Of a stretch of DNA of 64,000 bases, positions 22,559 through 34,945 are shown one piece after another. The position numbers and the translations under genes were made by a program. The notes under the pieces are model-generated. The model was not told where the DNA came from and ran no database searches. It was given only the letters and a program-made list of their open reading frames with translations. The stretch comes from Prostheceraeus crozeri (Eukaryota > Platyhelminthes > Polycladida > Euryleptidae), in contig CAJQUW010003207.1 of assembly GCA_907163375.1 (NCBI GenBank), forward strand, positions 37,899-101,898, written 5' to 3'. Each line of letters opens with the position of its first letter. Position 1 is the first letter of the stretch.

Positions 22559-22879
22559 TATGAGATCTCCGCATCCAGAATTGGGATAGTCGAAGACAAG
22601 GTGAGCAAAATGATGCGGAAGTGTCTTGGTGACCCGTGCATGCCTCTTACCAGTTTTGCTCTATGCGTGGCAAGTGGAGCTGGTTGTGATTACCACTGAC
22701 AGAGGAATATAAGATCAACAAGATGATTAGATACGACTGTAGTCCATGTTGACATTTACTCGTGATGAGGCTATCTGCTCAGATCCACCTAAGTTGAAAT
22801 TGGCCGAAAGTGGGATGTGGTCGAAGTCATGTCTTTCTTCAACTCCATGGCAAAGTACGGATAGGTCATGGGAGCTGGA

Positions 22880-23690
22880 AGTTGAAGCAAAAGCTTCAAC
22901 CGACGTATGGTGAGTTCGCTCCATACTCGAATATTTAACACGTGTGGGACTCCAGACGGACCCTCCGTATCATTTGTGTGGCACCTACGCCAATCTTCGC
23001 CCTATCCTCTTTGGTTGTCATGTGGCATGTTGCAGAGAGGATTCCATACACATTGGCATGGCATGGTTCTGCAAGCAATTGTGGAAGCAGTCTCGGATGC
23101 AGTGATGCCCCACCAGGTGTGTAGCTGGAATTGCCTTTGTGCCGATTGGTCAAACAAAGAAATGAAAGTCTCCTCGTGTGCCTCGATCTGGGGTCTATTG
23201 CATAAAAGTTCAGAAGTTAGTAGCTGATATTTAGGAGTTGTGAACTAATAAATTATAGTCTACTAAAATTCGGTTGCACAAACGGAAATAGGAAGTTCGA
23301 GTAGATAGACAGCTGCCAGATGAATTATCCTTATCTGAACCACGGCATGATCTACTGTTGGTCGACGCGATTGGGAGGAGAATGATTATTATGGGCGACC
23401 AGACATTCCCTAAGAAGCGATCGTTGAGGATGCCCATGCGATGAAAGCTGCAAAATATGAAGAACTTGCTGAAGAGAGACAGAAGAAGGAGTATAAAGGT
23501 TTTGAAGTGGATTGCTATGGTTTCGTTGCTCTATCGGTAAGGAAATGTCTGGTCAAAGACGATGCTTAAAGCGTGAAGATCATCATCAAGAAGTTCAAGA
23601 GGAAGGCGGAAGCAGGTAGTAGCTGCGTGTTAAGGGCATAACGAGCTGTCGTGGACCCAGCATCTTGAGCGATACTGAACTTAAAGGATG
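22880..23690 (+). mobile_element. R2-superfamily LINE 3' fragment, degraded
   Basis: Short pieces in several frames match the C-terminal part of RLE-type LINE proteins: GFHTHWHGMVLQAIVEAVSD (the finger-linked RHxxVL region) near 23033, HDLLLVDAIGRRMIIM near 23345, and EAIVEDAHAMKAAKYEELAE near 23420, the RLE domain. The order fits one protein. Several frameshifts and stops separate the pieces. It is distinct in sequence from the LINE at 11009-14345. Confidence 0.6.
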
Positions 23691-24800
23691 AAAATCTCGG
23701 TGATAACTGACTCTCAACTGATGACACACGTCCTTTTGAGTGCATTGCCTGCTGTTTCGTATAGCATCTCTGATTCAATTCTTGAAAATGACTATGGATT
23801 TTTTTTACAGTCAAAATATTTTAGATTATTTATTGTTTTATTTACATTTAATAATATATTAATATTGCAATAATTTTTTGATTTTCCATATAATAGCACA
23901 AAATTTGATCGTCAAATTAATAGCCTGCTATTTTGTTATTCGAAAAAATTGGCTGTTGCTTTATTGACATGTAGAACCGGATGAATGAAATCACACTACG
24001 TAATGCATATTCATTTGCACGCTCTCTACATGTATATGTTGACGTCGTATATGTTGTTCAGTCGATGTTAGGTTTATGCTTTTTCATGTTTGCTATTTGG
24101 ACAGATATTATGCACGTAATTCTCATATTACTGAGAATGCATTACTAAGAATATGTCATTATAAATAGTAACCTTACTAGCTTTATATGTTTATCCGCAT
24201 TGGTCGTAAATTCATCGCTCCACCTTGTTAAAGACACCATCGCCACGCCTAGCCATTTTTATTTTAGCATGATCATTGTTAACTTCCATTCAACACTAAC
24301 ACTTTTGCCAGCTTGAGGGTAATTTGGAAGACGATTAACATGGCAAAGAAAGTTTGCCTTGATAAGAATAGCCCTAGTTGGCAAAGATAAGCGAGAAGCT
24401 TTGCTATAGTAATAACTTTTCTATATTTTTAAAAAATGTATTGATCGCCCAATAATCTCATAATGATGAATTTTCCTCCGTCATGTCCATAATACAAAAT
24501 TATGCAGATAATCAAGTATCAACTATGGAAATGGATGCATGGCAACCCGGTCTGCATGCAAAAGGTAATTTATAGTTTGAATTCATCATAAATATCAAAA
24601 TGAAAATGGGACAATCTCAATGTAGGACGCTTGGTACAAATCAAGTCTTATTCAGACAATAGTAACAAGCACCTTGATTATTAGGTTTGCTACTATTACT
24701 CATTTCAAAATCATTTTGACAAAGTAAGTTGCAATATACGGCAACCTTTCGCCGAGAATTTGCAATTAGAGTAATTAATTAATTGCAATTAGATTTAAGT
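23691..24800. other. Non-coding A+T-rich DNA
   Basis: No coding or repeat signal that I can support. It ends with AATTTAATTCTT (24801-24812), the left target copy of the next element. Confidence 0.5.
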
Positions 24801-24812
24801 AATTTAATTCTT

Positions 24813-25877
24813 GGAATCATGAGGTAGTCCGCGTATCCGGGAATGTCAGATCAAGAGTGTGAACAACTTCTTTGGATACAAATTTTATTGATGTTACTCC
24901 TTCGACGTTTCGCAAAGACAAGCTTGTTCACGTGTGGATGTTGGACACAAAGATTCGCAAAGTTCCAGCAAAACCAACAAACGATTATAACTAGGGAAAA
25001 TAATTCATCAAATACATGATACTGCATGATCTACGTGATACTTACAAAGTTTGAAAAGTTAAATAATAATAAGATAAAATGCAAGAAAAGAAACAAATAT
25101 TCACAATAAAATCAGGAACTGTGCATTAGGCTACGTCCCACACGATGGCTCATAAAAGAGAAGGATCGACTGTGTAAATATGCGCGTAAACAGACTATGG
25201 ATAGCATCTCTCATTTACATTTTTATATCATCATGAAGAATTTTTCCAGATAATGAAATTTGCACAAATCTCAACGTTGTGTTCATCAGCAAAGTGCAAT
25301 TTCAATGCAGAAAAATCATCTTTAAAAATGTGTTGTCGTAGTCGGATCTGTAGCAACCGACCCGTTTCACCAATGTACACTTGATGACATAATCTACATG
25401 TGATTTTATAAATCAAAAATTTCTTGTGACATCTTTTTTGGGCGAAGCACACAAGCACATGTATAAAAATCACTATTGCATTGCTTTATTTCTTTTGGAG
25501 GATGCAGTACTGTCTTTAAATTATTGCCACCATTAAAAGAAATTTTGATTTTATCTTGTAGACCAGTCCTTCTGAAAAGGGAGCTCATTTTCCGCTTTTT
25601 AACCGTATCTAAGGGACTTTTAAGGTCTACGAAGGTTGGACGAAACACAAGTATATGCACATATTACTTTTCAAATTTTGTGAGTATTATGCAGTTTATT
25701 GCATATGATGAATTATTTTCCCTAGCTTCGATCTTTTGTTATAACATATCTCATTGCCGGAACTTTACGAATCTCTGTGTCCAATATCCACGTGAACATG
25801 CTTGTCTAAGCGAAACGTCATGTGACCAACAAGTAACACCAATAAAATTTGTATCCGAAGAAGTTGTTCTCACTCAT
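24813..25877 (-). mobile_element. Penelope-like element, 5'-truncated
   Basis: AATTTAATTCTT stands at 24801-24812 and at 25878-25889, a 12-base target duplication. Just inside are inverted copies of about 120 bases (24851-24970 against 25757-25880) that share GCGAAACGTC and ATAAAATTTGTATCC, a terminal-repeat-like arrangement known for Penelope-like elements. Between them the minus strand encodes a GIY-YIG nuclease domain. The reverse transcriptase part is missing, so the copy is truncated. Confidence 0.75.
25231..25670 (-). pseudogene. Penelope-like GIY-YIG endonuclease remnant
   Basis: The minus strand reads YKITCRLCHQVYIGETGRLL followed by QIRLRQHI and H...H-rich residues, the GIY-YIG signature with the paired cysteines seen before it in Penelope-like elements. 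Upstream, in another frame, is RPTFVDLKSP...LFRRTGLQDK...CNSDFYTC, the linker that usually precedes this domain. The two overlapping frames (25406-25660 and 25231-25473) imply a frameshift near 25430. The domain would nick DNA for target-primed reverse transcription. Confidence 0.75.
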
Positions 25878-25889
25878 AATTTAATTCTT

Positions 25890-28800
25890 CTTAAGAATTA
25901 GTGACTGCGACATAACCATTGCCTAGCGAGCAGATGAAGTTACCATAAAAAAGCAGCTATTGCTAATTATACTGCGACTAATTGAACCAAACGAAAAGCC
26001 GATTATCTATGCAGTAATCATGGCAATCATGCCAGCACTCGGTACGCAATACCAGATAGACGCCAAGAGGCGAAGGGCCTAAGAAAACTTGGAGACGTCA
26101 AGTGGAACAGGACAGCTGCGCAATTGCGCGCTGTTGCGACTGCCGGTCAACGATGTAGCCGATCGAAATGGACGGAGACAGAAAGCATAAAGCGGGTGTA
26201 GACTTTCAAAACATAAACAAGGTAAGCAGTTTGGCTTGTATTTTCACAACGTGGTGTGTCAGCGTTCAAAACCTAGGCGAAGTCACTATTAGCGCAAATC
26301 ACAGCATCATTGCTGGAATGATGTTCGCTTTAAACAGCTTCCTACTTTGAGTTTGAAATAAAGTTACAATTCTGTTTATGAAGCACTTAGGATACCGTCA
26401 ATGGAAATGTAAAGTTTGATTCTGTCCTCTGATCTCCCTGGAAGTTGTCGAAATTTATTGATTCTTGCCTGGAGAATGAATTCCATGAAATATTGCACCG
26501 CCAAATAAAAAATCTAATGTTGTTTTATGAAATCTCATTCCCACTTTGAACTCGGAGGTTAACTTGAATATTATGAGCTTTAATTTCTATACTTCAAAAG
26601 AAATGTTATTAGTTTCCAATCTTCATCGTCTCAACCAAAACTATTCTTGAAAGTTTAGATAATTCATTATCTTCCAAGTGGGCAACAGATTCTCAGAATC
26701 GGAGATGAGCATAAGCATCAATAATTACGCGAATGTTTGTCTAGATTCAAGTCCGTGAATGCCTTGATTGTCAATTTCCTATCATCAGAGTCTCAAAAAG
26801 ATAACAAAATTTCGAAATGAACAGTATGAGCAATTGAAGAGGACTTGCAAATGATAAAGCCAATGACGTGTAATTGCTTCACGCTCATAACCGACGAGTA
26901 TGAAGTGAAACAATCTCCCATCCGAAGGTTCTGAGAAAAATCACAGCTTCATTTCAGTAGATTCTAGTTTTTTATTTCGTAGTTACCTTGCTTACTACTT
27001 CCCTTTCTGTAATGTTCCACCCTGTAGTGCAATGGGTCATAGTAACAATAAGAAATACAAGATACTACAGGAAACATAGTACCAATGGTCATATAACACA
27101 GGAGTCAAGCAGTAGTAACTTTGATGCATTCATTCATATATGGCTGGAATCTCACAGCTAATCGGAGGTCGTAAACTATGCAACCACAACACTGTTAGAA
27201 TTGCTGGAATTTTAGATTCCTTTGAGTGAGTGCGCGTCAGCTAATCAGCAGTTGCTTAAGTCAATCTATCACCGCATCACTCCCAGTTGTGCCGGAGATC
27301 CTTCCCTGTAGGGAATACTGCCACACCTATGTATCACCTGAATGATCCAATCAGAGCTTGGACTCAAAATTGCAATCTTTACGACAATAGAATTATTTAT
27401 CCTTATTTAGTCAACAGGACCAGATTTGAAACTCACATTTTGTTGATGTTCAATTCAGTTACAGTTTGGCACCGATATTGATCACTGCTATTGAATCTTA
27501 AAAATAGTCATATTTCTGTTATATGCAGAGTTGTAGATTCTTGCTTCAATGTGATACAGGTGAATTTCTTTATTGAAATCATTATTTTGACAATAAAGGT
27601 CTGTCGCAGTACAGTATCTAAAGAGAATGACAACTATTAAGTCAATACAAGACATCAACACCCTTGATTCCCCGACAGCACTCGCCCGACTTAGGAATCG
27701 AAACGAAGTCCGCGGTGGAGAGGAGCTCGCACCTTCTTCACCAGGCCACGTTGACGGTTCAAAAGGAATGCGAGTGAAGGCATTGGTTGCAGATGACTTC
27801 TGCCCCCTTTCATATTTAATGATAATAATCTTGAATATTTGCGAAGAACACTGAAAGCCGCCATCGCTTATTTACCGCTACATGACAACGCATGTTAACG
27901 ACTCACTATTGCCTTCAATGCACGTGTCCGCTTCTGGTCCTTTATCATTATAGAGTGTCGTATTCTATGGGTGAACGCATCTAATGTGCCGTATAGAAAT
28001 GGAAGCCTTCATTGTCTAATATCAATTAGTTTTTTATCATGATTTAGTGTTATAGATAGTCTATGCGTGCAGCTAGAGTTAATTCAAATATGCTGAGCAA
28101 GTACAATGTACACTTGCTCACAACAGTCAAAGAGTTAATAATAAACAGCATGCCTCAGCAAGCAGTTGAATTGACCATCAAAATACAGCTGTCCTACCAA
28201 CTTGAGATGAGACTTCGGCCTCGTAGAACCAAACCGATCGACCTATGTTCTCGTGACTTTTTGTTTTAGCGTGTTTTCAAGCTTTTCACAAAATTCGTTG
28301 GATAAAGCCAATGGAAGATCAAATTTATGGCTTACCTTGAAAAGTACTTTTCATGATTGCCTGAATTTTGCTACTTTTTTTACAGCATTTTGTGTGATAA
28401 TTTCCAACGAATCGCTTCAATTTTCTATAGGAGCACAGGGTTATGTAAATATGACTATGAATGATACCATTATCATACCATAGACATCGAATACAACATC
28501 AAAAATAATTTTTTTAGGATAATAGTAAATAAGCAGGTATATAGTGCATTATGTGAATTAACCAAATCATTTCAATTCTTTGGGCATCCAAAAGTCGTCA
28601 TTCATCCTTGTGATCACATTTTAAGCTGTTTAGAACTGTAGAGTGCAATTTCATCACAATGAAGTGGTTGCTTCTTTGAAGGAAAATTTTGTACATTTCA
28701 CATGCTTATATTTGAGTTGCATTCCAAGCACAAATCAATTCATCAATCTCTTTTTTGTATTCACAAGTAATTTTTCAGTGGATTTAGCCAGCTTCTTCCT

Positions 28801-29100
28801 TATCGTGCATGGTAATCTTTGAGGAGATTTGCATCAAAAATTCGATAAAATGTCAAAACTTTCAGTAACCTGTCAAAATTGGTGATTGCAAATTTTCAAT
28901 TGCTATTGTTGGAAGATAGGAGATGAAAAAAACACCACCATTGAAAGTTCAGACAAGAAATATGCTGCACCGTGAATATCATGCGATTTGGAGCGATGCT
29001 TTAGAAGCTAAGGAGTGCCCAATCCCCACTTTGTTGGATATCGATCAGCTGGATTAGAGGCCGGTACGGATAATATTGAACAATGAGAGAAAAGCTGGAT
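25890..29100. other. Non-coding DNA, nothing identified
   Basis: About 3.2 kb with only short open stretches without motifs. No RNA gene, element end or tandem array stands out. Confidence 0.5.
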
Positions 29101-30260
29101 TTCGTAATTTCATTTTTAGTCTACAACTGTGCACGTGCTGGCATCCGTGGCTTCATGCATGAGTGGTTTCAAACATACTAAAATGAGACCTAATGCTGCA
29201 GCTATCGATAACGCTCAATCTAAGGAGGTGGCAGTTAAAACTGGTGTTCCACAATGTTCAGCGCTAGGAGAACTCATATTCTTAATCTACATCAGTGACA
29301 TAAAAATATCAATTATCACGGCGACTTAGCCTTCTTGCTGATGACATATATCAAAATTGTAGATGAAAAAATTTTGAATGATGCACTAGATAAAGCTCAA
29401 ATCTTACTAAATAGCATCTTAAAATACATGAAATACAACAAACTGACACTAAATACAGATATATGTGAATACATCATCTTATCCGCTTTGAACCACAAAT
29501 GTGATCCACAAAAATTATCCAAAAGTCTGGAAATTGAGGGCACCAACGTAAAGCAAGTAGAGTTTACAAAGATTCTTGGAATAAATTTTGATGACAAATT
29601 TCAATTCGATGAACCTGTCGCGGCCGCTACCAACAAATTAAAAAAAATCATTCCCATTTTTTGTTGACAGAGATCTTATGCCATTAAAAACTCTTCACAT
29701 GGTTCGAGATCAACTTTGTTTACCTTTAATAAAGTATTGCTAATAGTATAATGGAGCTGGAAGCAAAAAATCTTGTTGTAGACTAAAAGGAATTCAAAAG
29801 TCATTGATCAAAATAATTCATCGAAAATATAAACAATCATTAAATTTCAATTCTATGAAGATGAACAATTAATGAACATCGAAGCAACAGAACAACTATT
29901 AATACTACTAGTATTATATAAACTAAAGTATTCAAATAGTATCGCCGTCTACTTATAAAAATTATGTTGAGTCATATACTAAACGACTTGAAAATTTCAA
30001 ATTACCGTATTGCAAAAAGTCGTTCGAACAAAAAATGAGTACATTTCAAATTCCTTTTAGGTAGAATTTGCATCCAAATGCCACAAAATACTCGACATCA
30101 CCAAGAATTCAAATGTTATGTGAGAAAACGCCTAATTAACAATATGGATACCTTCGAGAACCCCAAATAATGTTCATACGGTATTTTTTACGCATTCACG
30201 ATTGCTGTAATCACTCTATAAATATAATTATCGAAAAAGAATCTGAATTAACAACAATGA
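29100..30260 (+). mobile_element. Jockey/CR1-like LINE fragment
   Basis: The plus strand has VKTGVPQCSALGELIFLIYI, the reverse transcriptase motif before the catalytic box (relatives read GVPQGSVLGPLLFLIYIND). It is followed in another frame by KYMKYNKLTLNTDI, the usual stretch after it, then KILGINFDDKFQF and KLKKIIPIF. The catalytic FADD is not preserved between them. Weaker tail-like pieces continue to about 30250. The copy is truncated on the left and has several frameshifts and stops. Confidence 0.65.
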
Positions 30261-32291
30261 AATTAAATAGCCGATAGATCAAATTGCCATGCAAATCCTC
30301 ATATGCATCTCTATGCCTCATATTTTATCTCTAGTCTTTCCTGAGTGAAAGTGTTTTAGTTTTAATATGTGTACAGTGTATATGCAGTGCTTATGTAAGG
30401 GTCAGATACATGCCCATTGTTGAGAGTCCACTGGTCCTTTTCTCCGAAACCAACATGTGTCATCTTTGTTGCTTGTGAATATTACCTGCCTAATTAATTT
30501 TGTAATGTAACTTTGGAGGAATAATTGTAATTGTATTTTCCATCTTTGATTCCATTCCATTCCCTTCAAGAATAGATAGTCGGATTTCTTTTGCAGTACC
30601 AGCAACTTGCAATAAATTTAATCACACTTGCCTTATCAATCGAGTGAAACTTGCAATGCTATAGCAGTGCACTTTTCACTACACATAAGAATCAATGATT
30701 TTCTCATTTCTTGATTTTGCTAGATTCCTTAATATTTTTCAGAAATTAGACTGTGCTTCATGTGTTTTCTGCATCATTCAGAAATAAACCAAACATCTGG
30801 AATTTCCGTAGTCTAAAAGTAATCTCTAAAAGTTTTTCTGATTTCACAATGCGTGTAAATAATTTGTTTTAAATGCGATTTGCTCTATGTGAATGCGATC
30901 ACACCACTACTGTTTTTTTACAAGTCACAAATGTGTGAACTGCACATGCTGACAGTATATATCATAACGATTACAGGAATTTTATGGTTAATTTGTTCAA
31001 GTCTGAAGACATCAGTCTATTCTACACCCAGGAGAACTGACACTCTGCAATCGTCATTCTTAGACATCGGACAATTTAAGATAATCATGTGAAATAAATG
31101 TTTCACTTAAATTCCGATAATTTTGTGAAAAGTCTAAGTACAGTGTTAACGACTAAAATTTGATAGGGAATTAACGCATTAATGAACATTATTGCGGGCG
31201 TGTATGTCTGTGCATCCAAGTGTCTTCATCTTGCATGTGACATGTGTGGCACATAGTCTTCCTAGCATTTCAGAAGCATTCCGTGACATGTTTACGACAG
31301 CTATTAATCTCACTGGTAAAATATTCTTGAAGAATTCATCAATAATCTCTGTTTTGATGGAATGCAGTCTTAGCTCCCTTGAACTCCATCTCCAATCATG
31401 ACCCGATGGCCCTTATCTTATCTGCGCCAGCACTTCATCGAAGTGCGGTTCAACACGATTGAGAAATATGATCTCAACTATTTAATTTTCATTTTAAAAT
31501 GTGTCGAACTTATGAATGATCCTTAACTTCTTTCAAATCTGACTTCCGTTGAGTTCTATATTGCCTATCTTATCTGCCATCTTCCATTTAAAAATCGCGG
31601 GAGACATAATTACAACAGCATCAATAGCTGTTCGCATCCTCACAGAAATGACTATTTCACAGTTCGGAGGACAAAAAATGGAAAATTTTACATATGAAGT
31701 TTAGATCAGTGATCTCAAAAAATTCAGATCTGGCAGCTAATTCGAGTTCTCCGGATATTATGTTGGGCGAAAAGAAACCAATGTTGCCAATGTTGCTACC
31801 AAGAAATGTCAAATGTAAAAATTGTTGTCAATTTCATATTATGGCTTACAAAAAGGTGTAATCTTAGCATCAAGCAAACAATCAAACTTTTCTATTTAAA
31901 CTGAGTGCAAGCACGTATTATTATCTTTATGTATTGACTTTAATGTAAGTAGTGACAAATATCAAACCGACGAAGATATACATGTAATAATAATCCCAAA
32001 TGGCCGCAAAATTTCTCGCAGCATCAAAAATTTTAGTATTAAGAGTCATTTGGTCAGATATACCGGTAATTTGATTTTATGCTTAATGGACTTAATTGCA
32101 TGCTGAACAACATTTACCAATTCAGCAAATTATTCAGCAAACAATTGATTAAAAAGTAGGCTACATGCAAGCTTATATGATGCATTATAAGTGCAATGCA
32201 AAAATGCTAAAATACTTAATAAGTAGTCGATACAAAAGTCCGCGGAAATTTTCTCGCAATTGACTGAATATTACATTACTGCATTCGCGAT
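30261..32291. other. Non-coding DNA, left flank of Polinton B
   Basis: No gene or element supported in 2 kb. It ends at the target hexamer GTAATG (32292-32297). Confidence 0.5.
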
Positions 32292-32297
32292 GTAATG

Positions 32298-32597
32298 AGT
32301 AGTGAAAACTGTGCCCTACTTGCGATGGATAGGTACATGGATAGGTACATGTAAAATTTAGTGTTATCAATAGGTACATGGATAGGTACATGTATAATTC
32401 AGTGTTATGAATAGGAACAAGTATGAGATCTGTTTTACTGGATAGGTATATGTGTTTGGTACACTCGGTTGAGTACACTGTGTTTCGGAACGTCTGTGAT
32501 CGAACTTGTGTGGTTTGGTTCTGAGCACTTGGGTATGTACCGATAGACGTCCGTTGTTTGATTTTGAATGGGTTTGCTCAATTGCGACTATTGTGAC
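32298..32597 (+). repeat. Polinton B left terminal inverted repeat
   Basis: 300 bases, matching the complement of 51684-52024 with about three substitutions. It contains two copies of a 41-base unit (32329-32410) built on ATAGGTACATGGATAGG. The other arm has three copies, which explains the whole 41-base length difference. Confidence 0.95.
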
Positions 32598-32733
32598 AAT
32601 TATTTTAAATGTAGCACTATTTAGATGTGAAACTTTACTGTGCAGCTATGATTTAGTTGCTCCCCAATAAGAAATCCAATTCCATAACTATGTTTAAAAT
32701 GAAAAGACAAGAGATTTACAATGTAAGTTTAAT

Positions 32734-33024
32734 TTAAGCGTGAAAAATAAATGACGGGTACAGATCACGTCCCTCAGGCGACTCCATGATCTTCAGGAAG
32801 TCATCACACCATTCATGAAATGTCTGATTTTTACTAAAGTCATGGTCACACTCGTGTACCGGACACTTCACCGGTAGTCCACTCCACCTTTGAAGTGCTG
32901 ACACAGTCAAGGTTTTCCATAGGGCCACTTTGCAGCCGCAACAGAGATGCACGGTCATATCCAACTGACCTCCCATAATGACTTGGCTGTCATTTTGAAA
33001 ATAAAATAGTGGTTTTGAGGACAT
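32734..33024 (-). CDS. Small Cys/His-rich protein, unknown
   Basis: 96 residues, unrecognised. Cysteines are arranged as CCGC near the middle and KCPVHECDHDF further on, followed by FHEWCDDFL, which suggests a zinc-binding fold. No signal peptide or membrane segment. It is the outermost left gene of Polinton B and is divergently transcribed from the 33249 gene. A TATATAAA box on its strand lies at 33082-33089, about 58 bases before the ATG. An early accessory or regulatory role is possible but is only inferred from its place. Confidence 0.55.
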   Translation of the reverse strand: MSSKPLFYFQNDSQVIMGGQLDMTVHLCCGCKVALWKTLTVSALQRWSGLPVKCPVHECDHDFSKNQTFHEWCDDFLKIMESPEGRDLYPSFIFHA

Positions 33025-33081
33025 GCTTCTTGTTATGGAACGTTGAGGATAAGTACTTAACAGTTTGGAACAATGACATCC

Positions 33082-33167
33082 TTTATATAGTTATATATAT
33101 TCTTTAGGGAAGTTCGGTACCTCTCTGATTGGCTGTTAGGATTTCCTTTGTTTAAAAAGTATATAAG
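33082..33167. promoter_or_regulatory. Divergent promoter pair
   Basis: Between two head-to-head genes lie TATATAAA on the minus strand (33082-33089) and TATATAAG on the plus strand (33160-33167). ATTGG, an inverted CCAAT box, is at 33128-33132, between them. The plus TATA box is about 80 bases before the ATG at 33249. Spacing fits RNA polymerase II promoters. Confidence 0.6.
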
Positions 33168-33248
33168 TCCGAGGTTTGTACCAATTCTTATCAAAGGTTC
33201 TAATCCTCACGTTTACAAGTTACAATTATTTTAAATCTACAAGTCATA

Positions 33249-33716
33249 ATGGATCGCAAACAGAAAGCCGCAGTTGAGAACGGTACTGCTGATCGTACCA
33301 CTTCGCCAGTGGAACGTACCAATACACCTCCCCAATCTCCGATGGAGCGATCGACAACACCAAACGAGCCGGTGGTGTTCACCCAAGCCCCTGCATCGCC
33401 CGACTACTCGAGTGATGATGGTGAGGATAGTGACGTATCAATCGAGACGATGCGTCACATGAATAAGAAGTCCATGCGAACGCCACTTTACGGAAGGGTC
33501 ACTGTCAAAGTGAAGAACGCGCCGAAAAAATACCACACGAAACGGGTCTTCATGCGAATGGAGCCGAACGAGCGGAACCTCACAACCGCTCTCGAATTTT
33601 CGGTCATCGACCTTGACACACCACGTCGCTGTCCCTGTGCGCCCAAAAAGACCAGAATCCATGTGCAAGTGGACTTGAAAAAACTTGTACCCTTTCCTTA
33701 CCTTGATGATATTTAG
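33249..33716 (+). CDS. Ser/Pro/Thr-rich protein with basic C-terminal domain
   Basis: 155 residues, unrecognised. The first 65 are low-complexity with SP/TP dipeptides (TSPVERTNTPPQSP) and end in an acidic run (SSDDGEDSDVS), like a disordered phosphorylated tail. The second half looks folded: basic, beta-rich by eye, with CPCAPKK and a final VDLKKLVPFP. No membrane segment. It begins about 80 bases after a TATATAAG box. A nuclear or DNA-associated role is possible. Its frame is intact, and it lies on Polinton B's early arm. Confidence 0.55.
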   Translation: MDRKQKAAVENGTADRTTSPVERTNTPPQSPMERSTTPNEPVVFTQAPASPDYSSDDGEDSDVSIETMRHMNKKSMRTPLYGRVTVKVKNAPKKYHTKRVFMRMEPNERNLTTALEFSVIDLDTPRRCPCAPKKTRIHVQVDLKKLVPFPYLDDI

Positions 33717-33971
33717 TGTGTTTTTTTCTTAATCTCTTCATTTAATATTCATTTGTATATATGAACAAACTTGTTTTATCATTTCACAAATCGGTCTTCA
33801 ATTAAGGTCTGAATGGGAAAGGGGAACAACTATCTACAATTAATGATGTTCAATAACTGAATTGAAACAAAAAATCAAATATGAAGACTTCAACTTGAAA
33901 TAAATAGGAACATATAACTTTTAAAGGAACCGTTATGTTGTTAATTTTAAAATGCTTGTAGCAGTCCAGGA

Positions 33972-34286
33972 TGATATCATACATGTGTCATACACGACAC
34001 CATAAGAATGAGAATGAAAAGACCTTTCGAATGATATAAGGTATGTACCTATTCGATGGGAAAATCCTAGTTGTATGCAACTGTATGCAAGCAGACAAAT
34101 GTTAGATTTTTAAATTCACTAAGTTTTTAGCCCATTCTTTAAAGACATGTAGCTCTCTAGTTATATGTCATACATGTGTCATACAATACACCATTAGAAT
34201 CAGCATGAAAAGAGCATTCGAATGATATATTGTATGTACCCATTTGATGAAAAAATCCTAGTTGTATGCATCTGTATGCAACTTGA
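33972..34286 (+). repeat. Direct repeat pair, about 120 bases each
   Basis: The two units share blocks in the same order: CATACATGTGTCATAC, ACACCATWAGAATSAG, TTCGAATGATAT, GTATGTACC and ATCCTAGTTGTATGCA. About three quarters of positions agree by eye. Spacing start to start is about 190 bases. The duplication is older than the current terminal repeats suggest. Confidence 0.7.
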
Positions 34287-34385
34287 AAAATTCCAAGTTT
34301 TTTTTACAAAAATGACTAAGTTTACAAATTTTCAAAGTTAAAGTTTTACAACTAAAAATGACCATAATATACAATCCTCTACACT

Positions 34386-34424
34386 TGACCTTGACCTTAG
34401 ACCTGACCTTGACCTTTGACCTTC
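34386..34424 (+). repeat. TGACCT half-site cluster
   Basis: TGACCTTGACCT and relatives recur, giving five TGACC(T) pieces in about 40 bases. The complement AGGTCA, often preceded by TCA, is the nuclear-receptor half-site. It may be a simple repeat only. Confidence 0.4.
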
Positions 34425-34945
34425 ATACACTTCATTATTATTAGCCATGTTTTTTTTTAATTTTTCATCCTAAATTAAGTCATTGAGCGAGAGGCATGAA
34501 TATATCAGTTTAAATGTAAGTGTATTTAAATCAACAAGATTTTCACAGTTTGTTTATAAATAAAAGATACCTAAATAAAGCCTTCATCCATTTTAAATAT
34601 TCAGTCTGTCATCTGCTAACAGATGTATAAAATTCAAGCTTGTTTAATTAAACCAATTGAGAAGTGGTTCAAATTTTCGAAATCTCATTTTCATTCTGTT
34701 ATTATTTCGAAATTAAATAATGATTAATCAGCTGCTTCCAAATTTCATGTCTTTTTATGAACAAACCCTTTCGAATGAAATTAAAATTTCGAATCTCAGT
34801 TTCTATTTCATCCATGAATTTATTTCTTCTTAAGATTTGTCAAATATTAATCTAGTACTTAATTAAGGTTTGAAGATGGTATAGAAATGATTTCTCATTT
34901 AAAAAGAGATTAAATTATAATAAAATTTTTTTATCCTCTACAGAA

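Larger units (their letters stand above)
33717..34945. other. Long gap with repeats, possible leader intron
   Basis: No coding signal. Two related units of about 115-120 bases lie at roughly 33972-34086 and 34164-34286, sharing TCATACATGTGTCATAC, TCGAATGATAT and ATCCTAGTTGTATGCA. A TGACCT-rich tract is at 34386-34424. The gap ends in a pyrimidine-rich stretch and CAG at 34941-34943, just before the next ATG. That looks like a splice acceptor, so part of this gap may be an intron of the following gene. Confidence 0.5.

Noticed and set aside
26040-26345. Stretch with RRQVE-like residues hinting at a reverse transcriptase tail
   Set aside because: The match is a few residues in a stop-rich region; I cannot tell it from chance.
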